DNA of 64,000 nucleotides from an uncultured Pseudomonadales bacterium (GCA_947494095.1 CANLTI010000022.1:1-64000), one strand, 5' to 3'; shown: positions 39,601 through 48,126, counted from the first letter of the stretch. A program made the numbers and translations. Notes: generated from the letters alone by a model not told the origin.

Positions 39601-39704
39601 CACTTTATAAGCACTATTTAGTACTGTTTTGGCGTGCTGTATTTCGAGATGCGGGTTTATAAATACGTTTTTTTGAATGCTATTTTTGTAAAGGTTGTAT
39701 ATTT

Positions 39705-39865
39705 GTAACTATTCAGCCGAACCAAAAAAACCTCTTAACAGGGTGCTGATGGGTTATTTTCTGGGTATTTAAGCGCCGGGAGCGCTTATATAGCGACCAG
39801 GGATGGCTTGAGCGGCCCAGCAAATGATTCATTAGCGCCCGATTTCCGTACCTCTGAATAGTTAC
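39705..39865. mobile_element. 161-bp non-autonomous element, IS66-like ends, copy C
   Basis: Ends GTAACTATTCAG and CTGAATAGTTAC, with a perfect 8-bp target duplication GTATATTT (39697-39704 and 39866-39873). The interior is near-identical to copy A in the right two thirds and lacks the hairpin module (2 bp there instead of 50 bp). It lies between recO and the dienelactone-hydrolase gene. Confidence 0.9.
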
Positions 39866-39924
39866 GTATATTTTTGGCTGCATACAGGCTTGCTTTTAGG
39901 GTTTTATTTTTTAAAGAGATTGTG

Positions 39925-40665
39925 ATGATTACTATCAATGAATTTGTACAAATGGCTACTCCAAGCGGTCCAATGCAGGCGCAAGTCTTTCGGCCTTTGG
40001 TTGATGGGGCCTTTCCGAGCATTATTTTTTACTCGGAGATTTTCCAAATTACAGCACCGATTGCGCGCTCGGCTAAGATATTGGCAGGCTTGGGTTTTAT
40101 TGTGATTGTGCCCGAGGTGTTTCATGAGCTTAACCCTATGGGCACCGTTTTAGGTTATGACGATGACGGTAAAGATAAGGGCAATAGCGATAAATGGACA
40201 AAGCCGCTAGAAGATCATGATTATGATACTCAGGCCATTATCGATTTTGTGAGCCAGCAGTCTTACTGTACCGGTGCCGTTGGGGCGATGGGCGTGTGTA
40301 TTGGTGGCCACTTGGCTTTTAGGGCTGCATTAAACCCCGCAATAAAAAGTGCTTTTTGTTTATATCCTACCGATATTCATAGCAATACCTTACCCTGTGC
40401 CGAGGCTAATGATAGCTTTACCCGCGCGGGCGATATAGACGGTGAAGTATACCTTGTGTTTGGTAAACAAGATCCGCATGTTCCCTTGGAGGGCCGTCAA
40501 CAATTATATTTGCATTTTCAGGCAGTAGGGTTGAATTATCACTGGCAGGAAGTGAACGCTCAGCATGCCTTTATGCGCGATGAAGGCGAGCGTTATGATT
40601 CTGCATTGGCACTAGAAATGTACACTAAAGCGCAGCAGTTCTTTCAGCGAACACTAATAAGCTAA
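39925..40665 (+). CDS. Dienelactone-hydrolase family protein
   Basis: 246 aa alpha/beta hydrolase. The nucleophile elbow is GVCIGG (Cys near residue 123 rather than Ser), with Asp in GKQDPH and His in NAQHAF, the Cys-Asp-His triad of dienelactone hydrolases. These open lactone rings in aromatic degradation, but no chlorocatechol genes are nearby and the family is broad, so the substrate is unknown. ATG at 39925, with AAAGAGAT upstream. It stands alone between two inverted IS66-like small elements, where pdxJ would be expected. Confidence 0.85.
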   Translation: MITINEFVQMATPSGPMQAQVFRPLVDGAFPSIIFYSEIFQITAPIARSAKILAGLGFIVIVPEVFHELNPMGTVLGYDDDGKDKGNSDKWTKPLEDHDYDTQAIIDFVSQQSYCTGAVGAMGVCIGGHLAFRAALNPAIKSAFCLYPTDIHSNTLPCAEANDSFTRAGDIDGEVYLVFGKQDPHVPLEGRQQLYLHFQAVGLNYHWQEVNAQHAFMRDEGERYDSALALEMYTKAQQFFQRTLIS

Positions 40666-40672
40666 ATCTGGC

Positions 40673-40882
40673 GTAACTATTTAGAGGGGCCGTAATTGGG
40701 CGCTAATGAATCATTTTCTGGGCCGCTCAAGCCATCTGCGACTTTGTGCTCCTGCAAAGTCTACCCCCACGCATCCATGCTGGGGCTGGTCGCTATATAA
40801 GCGCTCCCGGCGCTTAAATGCCCAAAAAATAACCCATCAGCACCCTGCCAAGAGGGATTTGTTAACTTGACTGAATAGTTAC
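40673..40882. mobile_element. 210-bp non-autonomous element, IS66-like ends, copy D with hairpin module
   Basis: Ends GTAACTATTTAG and CTGAATAGTTAC, inverted relative to copies A and C. Flanks AATCTGGC and GATCGGGC match at 6 of 8 positions, a possible eroded duplication. It contains a 50-bp insert (40737-40786) absent from copies A and C. The insert comprises stem GACTTTG/CAAAGTC around loop TGCTCCTG, then TA, then a CCCC/GGGG stem enclosing GCATCCATGC. The element starts 8 bp after the hydrolase stop. Confidence 0.87.
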
Positions 40883-40904
40883 GATCGGGCTTTAGCGAAG
40901 AGCC

Positions 40905-40939
40905 AAAAGCCTCTGCTGGCTCAGCAGAGGCTTTTTTTT
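40905..40939 (+). terminator. Rho-independent terminator
   Basis: Stem AAAAGCCTCTGCT/AGCAGAGGCTTTT with a short loop and eight T residues. It is downstream of copy D and upstream of feoA, so it isolates feoAB from the hydrolase gene. It may originally have served recO. Confidence 0.88.
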
Positions 40940-40956
40940 GCGTAGTAAAAATAATT

Positions 40957-40975
40957 GGTAATGCGAATGATTGCC
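40957..40975 (+). promoter_or_regulatory. Candidate Fur box upstream of feoAB
   Basis: GGTAATGCGAATGATTGCC matches the 19-bp Fur consensus at 13 positions by eye and lies in a longer palindrome (AATTGGTAAT and ATTGCCAATT arms). It sits 67-85 nt before feoA, as expected for iron-repressed ferrous uptake. Confidence 0.6.
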
Positions 40976-41041
40976 AATTGAATTTGTGTCAGTAATCGAT
41001 CACACTCACAGTACTAGCAGTAAAATAGGTATGGGTGGAAT

Positions 41042-41272
41042 ATGAAGCGCTTAAATGAATTAATTGCAGGGCAACAAGGCACGGTAAGCCAACTGGAGAC
41101 CGTGAATGAGCTGCTTGTGCGACAGTGTAAGACGTTGGGGTTGATCCCTGGTGCGGTGATTGAGGTGCTGCGTCAATCACGCGGAGCAGGCCCAATGCAA
41201 ATAAAGTGCGAAGGCACCTTATACGCTATTCGCTCGAGTGATGCGGCGCTAATTTGTATTAAGGTTGCTTAA
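41042..41272 (+). CDS. feoA: Ferrous iron transport protein A
   Basis: 76 aa SH3-like small protein required for FeoB function. The pattern RLNELIAGQQGTV, LGLIPGAVIEVLRQS and GAGPMQIKCEGTLYAIR is characteristic. It ends 3 nt before the feoB ATG. Expression is likely Fur-controlled. Confidence 0.92.
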   Translation: MKRLNELIAGQQGTVSQLETVNELLVRQCKTLGLIPGAVIEVLRQSRGAGPMQIKCEGTLYAIRSSDAALICIKVA

Positions 41273-41275
41273 TCT

Positions 41276-43342
41276 ATGCGTGACACAACAGCACAAATAG
41301 CCATTATTGGTAGCCCTAACTGCGGTAAAACTACCTTATTTAACCGTCTTACAGGCACTCATCAGAAGACGGGAAACTGGCCAGGGGTGACCGTTGAGCG
41401 CAAAGATGGGCGGCTAAATTTGCCCAGCGGGCAAAAAGTGACAGCCGTCGATTTGCCGGGGGTTTATAGCTTACACGATGATATTCAGGGGGTAGAGGCC
41501 CGCGTTGCTCATCGGTATTTAAACGAGCACAACCCCGAGCTCGTTTTGGTGGTATTAGATGCGACGCGCTTGGGGCGACAGCTGAGCTTGTTGCCCGATA
41601 TTATTGCCACAGGCAAGCCGATTTTATTGGTGGTGAATATGCTTGATAGCGCTAAAGCTGAGGGTATCGATGTTGACACTGCCGCTTTAGCGCAAGGTAC
41701 AGGCTTGCCGGTTGTTGGGGTGGTAAGTTCAACGGGTGAAGGCATTTTAGCGCTTAAAATAAAAATTCAAGCATTGCTAGAGGCTTATCCTTTAGTGGCT
41801 GCACACTTTGATGTGGCTGAGCTTGCCAGACGTGTTTATCGGCCTACAGGCCAAGTTAGCCGTACGCAAAAAATTGATCGCTGGTTGCTACATCCATTTT
41901 ATGCATTACCATTTTTTTTGTTGGTCATGTATATGCTGTTTACTCTAGCGGTTAATTTGGGCGCTGTTTTTATTGATTTTTTTGACATAGTGCTCGGTAG
42001 TATTTTTGTGGAAGGGACACGCTGGTTGGCTGCGAGCATAGGTTTGCCGGCTGGTTTACAGGCGGTATTAGCCGATGGCCTCGGGGGTGGTATTCAGCTG
42101 GTGGGGACTTTTATTCCGGTTATTGGTTGCTTGTATTTGTGTATGTCGGCACTAGAAGACTCGGGTTATTTGTCGCGTGCAGCTTTTGTGATTGACCGCA
42201 TGATGGCAAAAATAGGTTTGCCCGGCCAAGCATTTATTCCATTGATTATTGGTTTTGGTTGCAATGTACCTGCGGTGATGGCAGCGCGTGCCTTGGGGCA
42301 GGAAAGTGCACGTTTAACTACCATTTTTATCGCACCTTTTATGTCTTGCGGGGCGCGGCTTTCTGTTTATGTTTTTGTGGGTACGGCGTTTTTTCCTGCG
42401 CAGGCGCAAAATGCTATTTTTGCTTTGTATTTACTGGGTATCTTAGTGGCTATTGGCTCTGCGTGGTTATTGCGGCGCAAGCTATTTAAAGATATGGCCG
42501 CTGCGACGATAACCGAGATGCCCGCTTACCATCGCCCGCTATTGCGCAATGTTTTTACGCAAACATGGCATCGTTTACACTCTTTTATTTGGCGTGCGGG
42601 TAAGCGTATTCTGGTTGTGGTGCTGGTGCTAAATGTGTTTGCTTCATGGGGGACCGATGGTAGCTGGGGTAATCAAGACAGTGAAAACTCTCTGTTATCG
42701 GCAACCGGTAAAGTGATGACGCCAATGTTTATCCCCTTGGGAGTTGGTGAAAGTAATTGGCCTGCCACTGTTGGGCTCTTTACCGGCTTATTTGCGAAAG
42801 AGGTTGTGGTTGGCACACTTGATACGCTTTACGCCCCCGTGATTGTGGAGCAAGCGACGGGCAATGCGGTAACTGCGCCCGATATTGGCGCCGATATGAA
42901 AGCGGGGTTATTCAGTATTGTGACCAACTTGGCCGGTTTAAGTGGCGCACTGCTGGATCCTTTAGGGCTTGGCGCCGTTGGGCAGGACTCAGAGCATGAT
43001 GCGCCAGCGAGTTATGCGGCTATGCTGAGCTTGTTTCCTTCGGCTTGGGGAGCTTTTTGTTATTTGGTGTTTATTTTACTGTATGCGCCATGTGTAGCCA
43101 CTATCGGTGTTATGCAAAAAGAGGCTGGTCATGTTTGGTTGGGGTTTTCGGTGGTGTGGAGTTTGTTGCTATCGTATTGGTTGGCTTCAAATTTATGGCA
43201 TGCAAGTTTACTGCTGAGTAGCCCTTTAATGGCACTTGGCTGGATTGTTAGCTCGAGTGCTGTTTTACTTATCGCTTATCAGTTGATTATGCTTTATATG
43301 CAGCGCGATTTTAAAAATAGAATTGCGGCTGTGAATATCTAA
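41276..43342 (+). CDS. feoB: Ferrous iron transporter FeoB
   Basis: 688 aa GTP-dependent Fe2+ permease. The N-terminal G domain has G1 GSPNCGKTT and G3 DLPGVYS, followed by a helical regulator region. A large membrane domain follows with Gate motifs such as GFGCNVPAVMAAR and FAKEVVVGTLDTLY. It is shorter than the 773-aa E. coli protein but in the normal range. No feoC follows; a perfect bidirectional terminator ends the operon. Confidence 0.96.
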   Translation: MRDTTAQIAIIGSPNCGKTTLFNRLTGTHQKTGNWPGVTVERKDGRLNLPSGQKVTAVDLPGVYSLHDDIQGVEARVAHRYLNEHNPELVLVVLDATRLGRQLSLLPDIIATGKPILLVVNMLDSAKAEGIDVDTAALAQGTGLPVVGVVSSTGEGILALKIKIQALLEAYPLVAAHFDVAELARRVYRPTGQVSRTQKIDRWLLHPFYALPFFLLVMYMLFTLAVNLGAVFIDFFDIVLGSIFVEGTRWLAASIGLPAGLQAVLADGLGGGIQLVGTFIPVIGCLYLCMSALEDSGYLSRAAFVIDRMMAKIGLPGQAFIPLIIGFGCNVPAVMAARALGQESARLTTIFIAPFMSCGARLSVYVFVGTAFFPAQAQNAIFALYLLGILVAIGSAWLLRRKLFKDMAAATITEMPAYHRPLLRNVFTQTWHRLHSFIWRAGKRILVVVLVLNVFASWGTDGSWGNQDSENSLLSATGKVMTPMFIPLGVGESNWPATVGLFTGLFAKEVVVGTLDTLYAPVIVEQATGNAVTAPDIGADMKAGLFSIVTNLAGLSGALLDPLGLGAVGQDSEHDAPASYAAMLSLFPSAWGAFCYLVFILLYAPCVATIGVMQKEAGHVWLGFSVVWSLLLSYWLASNLWHASLLLSSPLMALGWIVSSSAVLLIAYQLIMLYMQRDFKNRIAAVNI

Positions 43343-43361
43343 AACTGACGAATGTGTGGCT

Positions 43362-43399
43362 CAATAAAGGCGCTTTGAGCAATCAAAGCGCCTTTATTG
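43362..43399. terminator. Bidirectional terminator between feoB and a LuxR-type regulator
   Basis: Perfect 16-bp stem CAATAAAGGCGCTTTG/CAAAGCGCCTTTATTG with a 6-nt loop AGCAAT. It sits between convergent genes 20 nt past feoB. Confidence 0.88.
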
Positions 43400-43426
43400 T
43401 ATCACAAACCACACCTAAGGTGGCTG

Positions 43427-44203
43427 TTAGATGTTGTCCATATCGCGAACCCAGTTGTTGGCTTCTAGGCGGTTGCGTACGCCAATTTTTTTGTACACGT
43501 TATAAAGGTGGCTCTTAACGGTGTGTTCGCTGACCTCGAGTACTTTGGCAATGTCGGAGTTGGTTGCGCCATTTTTAATCAGTTTTAAAATTTGGCGCTC
43601 GCGCTTGGTGAGCTTGATTTCGAGCTTGCGCGAGCTTGGTGCGCGACGATTTTTTTGTAAAAAGTGGTGTAGTAAGCGACGTGGTACCCAGTATTCACCA
43701 TCGAGCATACAGTTGAGCCCACGGGTAAGCTGCTCTTGGTCGGTATCATCAAAAAATACACCCACAATACAAGGCCAATCTAACAGTTCCTCATGATCAC
43801 TTTTTTGCACGGCGTTCATCAGTACAACGCGGAGGTCTGTTTTGTGATTTTGGATGTTGCGCACGAGCTCTTGGAGATCTTCTGAGTTACGGCCTTGGCA
43901 GTCAATGATAATAAGGCTAACGTGTGTCAAATGCTTACTAAAGGTGCTTTGGGTTACGCAAGGTAATTGTGTTTGAACGCTAATTAAATTGGCAAGTAAG
44001 CCAGTTTGAAGGCTATTAAGCGTCGAAAATAAAGTGATGCCCTCTTGCTCAATAACAGGCTCTTCTGAGGTGGGTGCTTCAGGGGTTTCTTTATCTAGAA
44101 GGGCTGTTGGCACTTTAATTTGTGGCGTAAGGTTGGCCTTTGTAAGGGGCTCCTTTGATGCATTATTTTCTCTTTCGTTGACGCTAACTTCGTTAATGGT
44201 CAC
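43427..44203 (-). CDS. CsgD/VpsT-like LuxR-family transcriptional regulator
   Basis: 258 aa. The C-terminal GerE helix-turn-helix (residues 195-258) shows LTKRERQILKLIKNGATNSDIA and SEHTVKSHLYNVYKKIGV. The central pseudo-receiver (about 56-180) has WPCIVGVFFDDTDQEQLTRG, closely like the WPHINGVF region of CsgD. It also has WVPR (172-175), where VpsT has its cyclic-di-GMP-binding W[FLM][TS]R motif; Pro at position 3 departs from the consensus. About 55 N-terminal residues look disordered. CsgD and VpsT control biofilm matrix genes, so such a role is inferred, not shown. Start ATG 44203. Confidence 0.75.
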   Translation of the reverse strand: MTINEVSVNERENNASKEPLTKANLTPQIKVPTALLDKETPEAPTSEEPVIEQEGITLFSTLNSLQTGLLANLISVQTQLPCVTQSTFSKHLTHVSLIIIDCQGRNSEDLQELVRNIQNHKTDLRVVLMNAVQKSDHEELLDWPCIVGVFFDDTDQEQLTRGLNCMLDGEYWVPRRLLHHFLQKNRRAPSSRKLEIKLTKRERQILKLIKNGATNSDIAKVLEVSEHTVKSHLYNVYKKIGVRNRLEANNWVRDMDNI

Positions 44204-44520
44204 TATGGTTGCCTTGTTTCAGTCGCTCGCGAGTGCGCTTGGAGTGGCCATTCTGGTGTGGCTCTGTGTGCTTTTATTGTGAAGCAATGAATACCAAGCA
44301 TTTTGCGCGGCATTGTAACTGAAAGCATAAGATGTAACCAGAGTTCACACCTCGCTATTGCCTATGAATGCTTGATTTAGGTGTAAAGTGTGAGATAGGT
44401 GCGGGAGCTTCTGGTGAATTAGTGCATAACAATTGCGTGTAGCTTTGATCAATGGCCTACTTTTCACTGCATCTCATTGTGTAAATTGTTACGTCATTGC
44501 TTTAGGCTATGGCTTGAGGC

Positions 44521-44529
44521 TGCTAGAAT
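44521..44529 (+). promoter_or_regulatory. Candidate extended -10 promoter for the MFS gene
   Basis: TGCTAGAAT fits an extended -10 (TGnTAnAAT), about 84 nt upstream of the GTG start. No good -35 is needed for this type. A palindrome CTTTAAATTTTAAAG lies nearby at about 44571. The rest of 44204-44612, divergent from the CsgD-like gene, shows nothing I can support. Confidence 0.4.
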
Positions 44530-44612
44530 CGCGCATCTTTTAGCCTAAAAAAGTATCAGTATTCAAGGTGCTTTAAATTTTAAAGGCTATTTCATTATTG
44601 TTGGAGTGTCGT

Positions 44613-45956
44613 GTGAGTAGTGCTAAACCGGTTTCTGAGATCCGTGTTGTAGGGGCTTTGGCTTTATTGTATGTATTTCGTATGCTTGGCCTGTTTATGG
44701 TGTTTCCTGTCATGATGCTGTATGGCCGTGAATATGCGGGTCATACCCCCTTTTTATTAGGTGCAGCATTGGGTATCTATGGTTTAACGCAGGCGGTGTT
44801 TCAAATACCGCTGGGGTTGCTGTCAGATATTTTAGGGCGTAAGCCTGTTATTTTTTTGGGTCTTGTGATTTTTGTTATCGGTAGCGTTGTAGCGGCTTAT
44901 GCCGATAGCGTGTGGGGCTTAATGATCGGTCGCGCTTTGCAAGGCGCTGGCGCGATCGCCAGTGCCGTACTGGCGTTGGTGGGCGACCTAACCAGCGAAC
45001 AAAATCGTACGCGTGCTATGGCGATGATTGGCGCCTCCATCGGGTTGTCTTTTGCGGTGGCTATGTTTGTTGGCCCAATGTTGGCCGCAGCAGGCGGCTT
45101 AAGCGCTATTTTTTGGGTGTCATCTGTATTGGCAGCTATTGGTATTGTGGTGTTATTAAAAGCGGTGCCTAATCCGCCGAAGCATAGTGTGCGCGGTGCC
45201 GAGGGTATTGCGGTGCCTGCGTTGTTTGGTCGAGCGTTTAAAAATGTACATTTATTGCGTTTGAATTTTGCGATTTTCATTTTGCATTTTGTCTTGACTG
45301 CGACATTTGTTGCCGCGCCATTGGTGCTAGAAGCTGCAGGCAAGGCCAATGACAGTCATTGGCACTATTATTTACCGGTGATGTTGTTGGCATTTGTTGC
45401 CATGGTGCCATTGATGTTTGTGGCTGAGCGCAAGCGCAAAGTCAAAGGTGTAATGTTATTGTCTATCGCGCTACTGACTGCTAGTTTACTGGGCTTGGCA
45501 GTGGGCGGTGGCTTGAATTGGCAATGGTTGGTGGCAATATTTGTCTTTTTTACGGCATTCAATTTATTGGAGGCCACGCTGCCCTCTTGGTTGAGTAAGC
45601 AGGCGCCAGCCGGTAGCAAGGGAACCGCGATGGGGGTTTACTCTACATGCCAATTTTTAGGGGCCTCTATGGGTGGTTTTGCCGGTGGCTACATTGTGCA
45701 AAATCACGGAGTTAGTGAGGTGTTCTTTTTGGCTGCTGCCGGTTGTGGCTTGTGGTTTTTGGTGGCTTTATTTATGAAGACGCCTGCTTATTTAACCTCT
45801 ATGTGTATGCCTCAGCTTCAGCCGGTTTCTGCACCAGCGCTTATGGCTAGTGTGCCAGGCGTGGTAGAGTGCGCATGGGTAGCAGAGCAGCAATTATTAT
45901 ATTTGAAAGTCAACGATAGCTTTGAGCAGCACGCGTTGGATACTTATCTTAAATAA
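44613..45956 (+). CDS. MFS transporter, YajR-like
   Basis: 447 aa major facilitator with twelve membrane helices. Motif A is GLLSDILGRKPVI after helix 2. The C-terminal 65 residues, ending VECAWVAEQQLLYLKVNDSFEQHALD in segments, resemble the ferredoxin-like YAM domain of E. coli YajR. Substrate unknown. GTG at 44613 with TTGGAG 6 nt upstream is preferred to TTG 44598. It precedes ssb by 80 nt, an arrangement common in Pseudomonas-type genomes. Confidence 0.85.
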   Translation: MSSAKPVSEIRVVGALALLYVFRMLGLFMVFPVMMLYGREYAGHTPFLLGAALGIYGLTQAVFQIPLGLLSDILGRKPVIFLGLVIFVIGSVVAAYADSVWGLMIGRALQGAGAIASAVLALVGDLTSEQNRTRAMAMIGASIGLSFAVAMFVGPMLAAAGGLSAIFWVSSVLAAIGIVVLLKAVPNPPKHSVRGAEGIAVPALFGRAFKNVHLLRLNFAIFILHFVLTATFVAAPLVLEAAGKANDSHWHYYLPVMLLAFVAMVPLMFVAERKRKVKGVMLLSIALLTASLLGLAVGGGLNWQWLVAIFVFFTAFNLLEATLPSWLSKQAPAGSKGTAMGVYSTCQFLGASMGGFAGGYIVQNHGVSEVFFLAAAGCGLWFLVALFMKTPAYLTSMCMPQLQPVSAPALMASVPGVVECAWVAEQQLLYLKVNDSFEQHALDTYLK

Positions 45957-46036
45957 CGCTAAGCGTCTGTTAATTTATGGTAGGTACATTGCGAAGTATT
46001 CAAAGTATTAAAAGTATTAAATGAAGGGGATAGACC

Positions 46037-46714
46037 GTGGCCAAAGGCATTAATAAAGTAATCTTGGTGGGGCACTTAGGGCAAGATCCTGAAGTGCGCT
46101 ACACCCAGTCAGGCAGTGCAATTGCTAACGTGAGTATTGCAACCACCGAGAGCTGGACGGATAAACAATCTGGGCAGCGCCAAGACAGAACAGAGTGGCA
46201 TCGAGTGGTTTTTTTTAACCGTTTAGGTGAAATTGTGGGCGAGTATTTGCGTAAAGGTAGCCAGGTATATGTTGAAGGTTCTTTGCGTACGCGTAAGTGG
46301 CAAGATCAAGCCGGTCAAGACCGCTACACCACCGAAATTGTGGCCAGCGAAATGCAAATGTTAGGCAGCCGTGGCGATAATGCTGGCGGTGGTGCAGGTA
46401 ACTACAACAATCAACCCGCCGCGCAGCCTAATTATGGTGGTGCGCCACAAGGCGGCTATCAGCAGCCTGCTGGGCAAGCGCCTAATACTGGTAATCATGC
46501 TGGTAACAATCATAACGGCGGTAATAGTAACGGCGGTAATAGTAACGCACAGCAACCACACTACGGCTCGGCACCGCAGGCAGCACCTCAAGCGGCGCCT
46601 CGACAATCAATGCCGCCACAAGGTGCGCCGCAAGCGCCAGCACCACGCCCAGCACCTACGCCAGCCCCAGCACCGCCGAGCATGGATAGCTTTGATGATG
46701 ATATTCCGTTTTAA
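46037..46714 (+). CDS. ssb: Single-stranded DNA-binding protein
   Basis: 225 aa. The OB fold (residues 1-112) shows [22 protein letters not shown] and [16 protein letters not shown]. It is followed by a Gly/Asn/Gln/Pro-rich linker of about 100 residues and the acidic tip FDDDIPF, which recruits repair proteins such as RecO. The linker is longer than in E. coli SSB (178 aa), with [10 protein letters not shown] and PAPAP runs. Start GTG 46037 with GAAGGGG upstream. Confidence 0.97.
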   Translation: MAKGINKVILVGHLGQDPEVRYTQSGSAIANVSIATTESWTDKQSGQRQDRTEWHRVVFFNRLGEIVGEYLRKGSQVYVEGSLRTRKWQDQAGQDRYTTEIVASEMQMLGSRGDNAGGGAGNYNNQPAAQPNYGGAPQGGYQQPAGQAPNTGNHAGNNHNGGNSNGGNSNAQQPHYGSAPQAAPQAAPRQSMPPQGAPQAPAPRPAPTPAPAPPSMDSFDDDIPF

Positions 46715-46737
46715 AGACCTAAGGTTTGTAAGGCGTG

Positions 46738-46763
46738 CATGTAATATTGCCTCGCCCCTTAGG
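46738..46763. repeat. GAGG-family element, end fragment
   Basis: TATTGCCTCGCCCCTTAGG matches the right end of the elements at 28465 and 60049. It lies about 25 nt past the ssb stop. No matching left end is obvious, so it is a remnant. Confidence 0.5.
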
Positions 46764-46778
46764 CTCATGGTCTTACTA

Positions 46779-46806
46779 CACTGCACTGCACTGCACTGCA
46801 CTGCAC
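46779..46806 (+). repeat. Pentanucleotide microsatellite (CTGCA)5
   Basis: Five perfect CTGCA units (46781-46805) with a CA/AC border, in the gap between ssb and the SDR gene. The unit itself is nearly palindromic (TGCA). Located outside coding sequence. Confidence 0.85.
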
Positions 46807-46983
46807 GGCATGTCAGGTTAAGCGGTATCAGCAGTAAAGCCTTAAATATCAACGCATCGTGTTGCTATTTAGTGGTATTTAATTTGGCGGTACTCAGTTG
46901 GGTGCGGGTAAATTATTGGGTAGCATTTTTTAGCTCGACTAAACAGTCTCAGCATAATTAAATCAGTATTGAGGATAGCGCTT

Positions 46984-47847
46984 TTGGCCTTTCGAGTATT
47001 AGTGGTGACTGATTCGGCATCATTTTATAGCGATTTAGAAGTGGCTTTTGGGCCGCTTTCTTTGTCTTTATTGCATAAAGGTACGTCTTTACTTGAGTTG
47101 AACGAGAGTGAGTTGACGGCTTATTGGATGGCTGAAAAGATTAACTTTATTGTGTATGCCGGCTTTAGTCTCAATTTTAATGCGGTGCGCTTACAGGCGC
47201 TCACTCAAAGCTGTGCTGCGAGAGATATTCCTTTAATACATGTGTCCTCTTATCAGGTGTTTGATGCTCAGCAAGGCAGCGTTGAAGAAGGTGTAAAGCC
47301 TGAGCCTAATGAGCCATTAAGCCTGTCTTTGTTAGCGGCTGAAAATATTATCTTAGGCGGTGCGCGCAATATGGTGTTGCGTATGCCTTGGACGTTAATG
47401 TCTTGCAGTGCTGCGCTCGAAGATGAAGGGCTACTTGATCGGGCGTGTAAGGCGCTATTGGGTACCAGTGAATTACAGGTATCGGATGAGGTGGCCGGTT
47501 TTGTGATGTCGTGGCCTGAGGTGGCGCGCGCTGTAACGGCAATGATTCAGCAAGTATTATGTGGCGCCGAAAATTGGGGGGTGTTTCATATCCGCTCGAG
47601 CGATAGCTGCAGTGAGGCGGAGTTTGCTGATGCTGTTGCCAGGCTGTTGAAGTCTGAAGGCTTTAGTGTGGCTAACGTGGTGGCTGTAAAAGGCGGAGGT
47701 TACTTGATGCAGCGCTCGGCATTGCTCGGCGGGCGACGCAGCGTAGATGACTTTGGTATTCAGCAAAGAAGTTTTCGGGTGGGCTTAAAAGGCGCCGTTC
47801 AGCGCTGGGTGAAGTTGAGCGGCTACATTCCGGCATTAGCCCCCTAG
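46984..47847 (+). CDS. NAD-dependent epimerase/RmlD-like SDR protein
   Basis: 287 aa. It resembles extended short-chain dehydrogenases of the RmlD type: an N-terminal beta strand FRVLVVTDSA, IPLIHVSSYQVFDA (Ser and Tyr of the SDR active site region), and NMVLRMPWTLMS. The glycine-rich NAD motif is not intact (TDSASFYS instead of GxxGxxG) and the SDR YxxxK is not clear, so it may be non-catalytic or bind cofactor differently. TTG at 46984 is preferred over TTG 46969 because GAGGATAG lies upstream. Substrate unknown. Confidence 0.65.
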   Translation: MAFRVLVVTDSASFYSDLEVAFGPLSLSLLHKGTSLLELNESELTAYWMAEKINFIVYAGFSLNFNAVRLQALTQSCAARDIPLIHVSSYQVFDAQQGSVEEGVKPEPNEPLSLSLLAAENIILGGARNMVLRMPWTLMSCSAALEDEGLLDRACKALLGTSELQVSDEVAGFVMSWPEVARAVTAMIQQVLCGAENWGVFHIRSSDSCSEAEFADAVARLLKSEGFSVANVVAVKGGGYLMQRSALLGGRRSVDDFGIQQRSFRVGLKGAVQRWVKLSGYIPALAP

Positions 47848-47925
47848 TGCTTCACCAAGAGCTACCGAGTACCCGCTTATTGGCGCCCGTACTCGTTGTG
47901 ACTAGCCCTTCGCGTGACGGTTGAG

Positions 47926-48126
47926 CTAGCGTTCAAGTATTTGTACGACAATGGTTTTGATGATAAACCCCAGCACGCCCAAGCCGAGCACGACAAATAT
48001 CATTAGTGTGCCAAATTTACCGGCTTTAGACTCTTTAGCTAGATCCCACATAATAAAGCCCATGTAGCCAATTAATGCGCTGATGCCAAGTATCATTGAC
48101 CATTTTTCGAATTGCTCTATATCCAC
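47926..48126 (-). CDS. DUF2788 small membrane protein
   Basis: 66 aa with two membrane helices (about residues 12-30 and 40-62) separated by the conserved-looking WDLAKESKAGKFGT loop. This pattern fits the DUF2788 family of small gammaproteobacterial proteins, whose function is unknown. It stands alone, convergent to the SDR gene. Confidence 0.75.
   Translation of the reverse strand: MDIEQFEKWSMILGISALIGYMGFIMWDLAKESKAGKFGTLMIFVVLGLGVLGFIIKTIVVQILER

Noticed and set aside
39705..40882. Composite transposon carrying the hydrolase gene
   Set aside because: The outer flanks (GTATATTT on the left, GATCGGGC on the right) do not match, and the left element has its own perfect duplication on both sides, so independent insertions fit better.
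46371..46961. Plus-strand 196-codon frame overlapping ssb
   Set aside because: Shadow of the Gly/Asn-rich ssb linker in another frame, continued by chance through the microsatellite.
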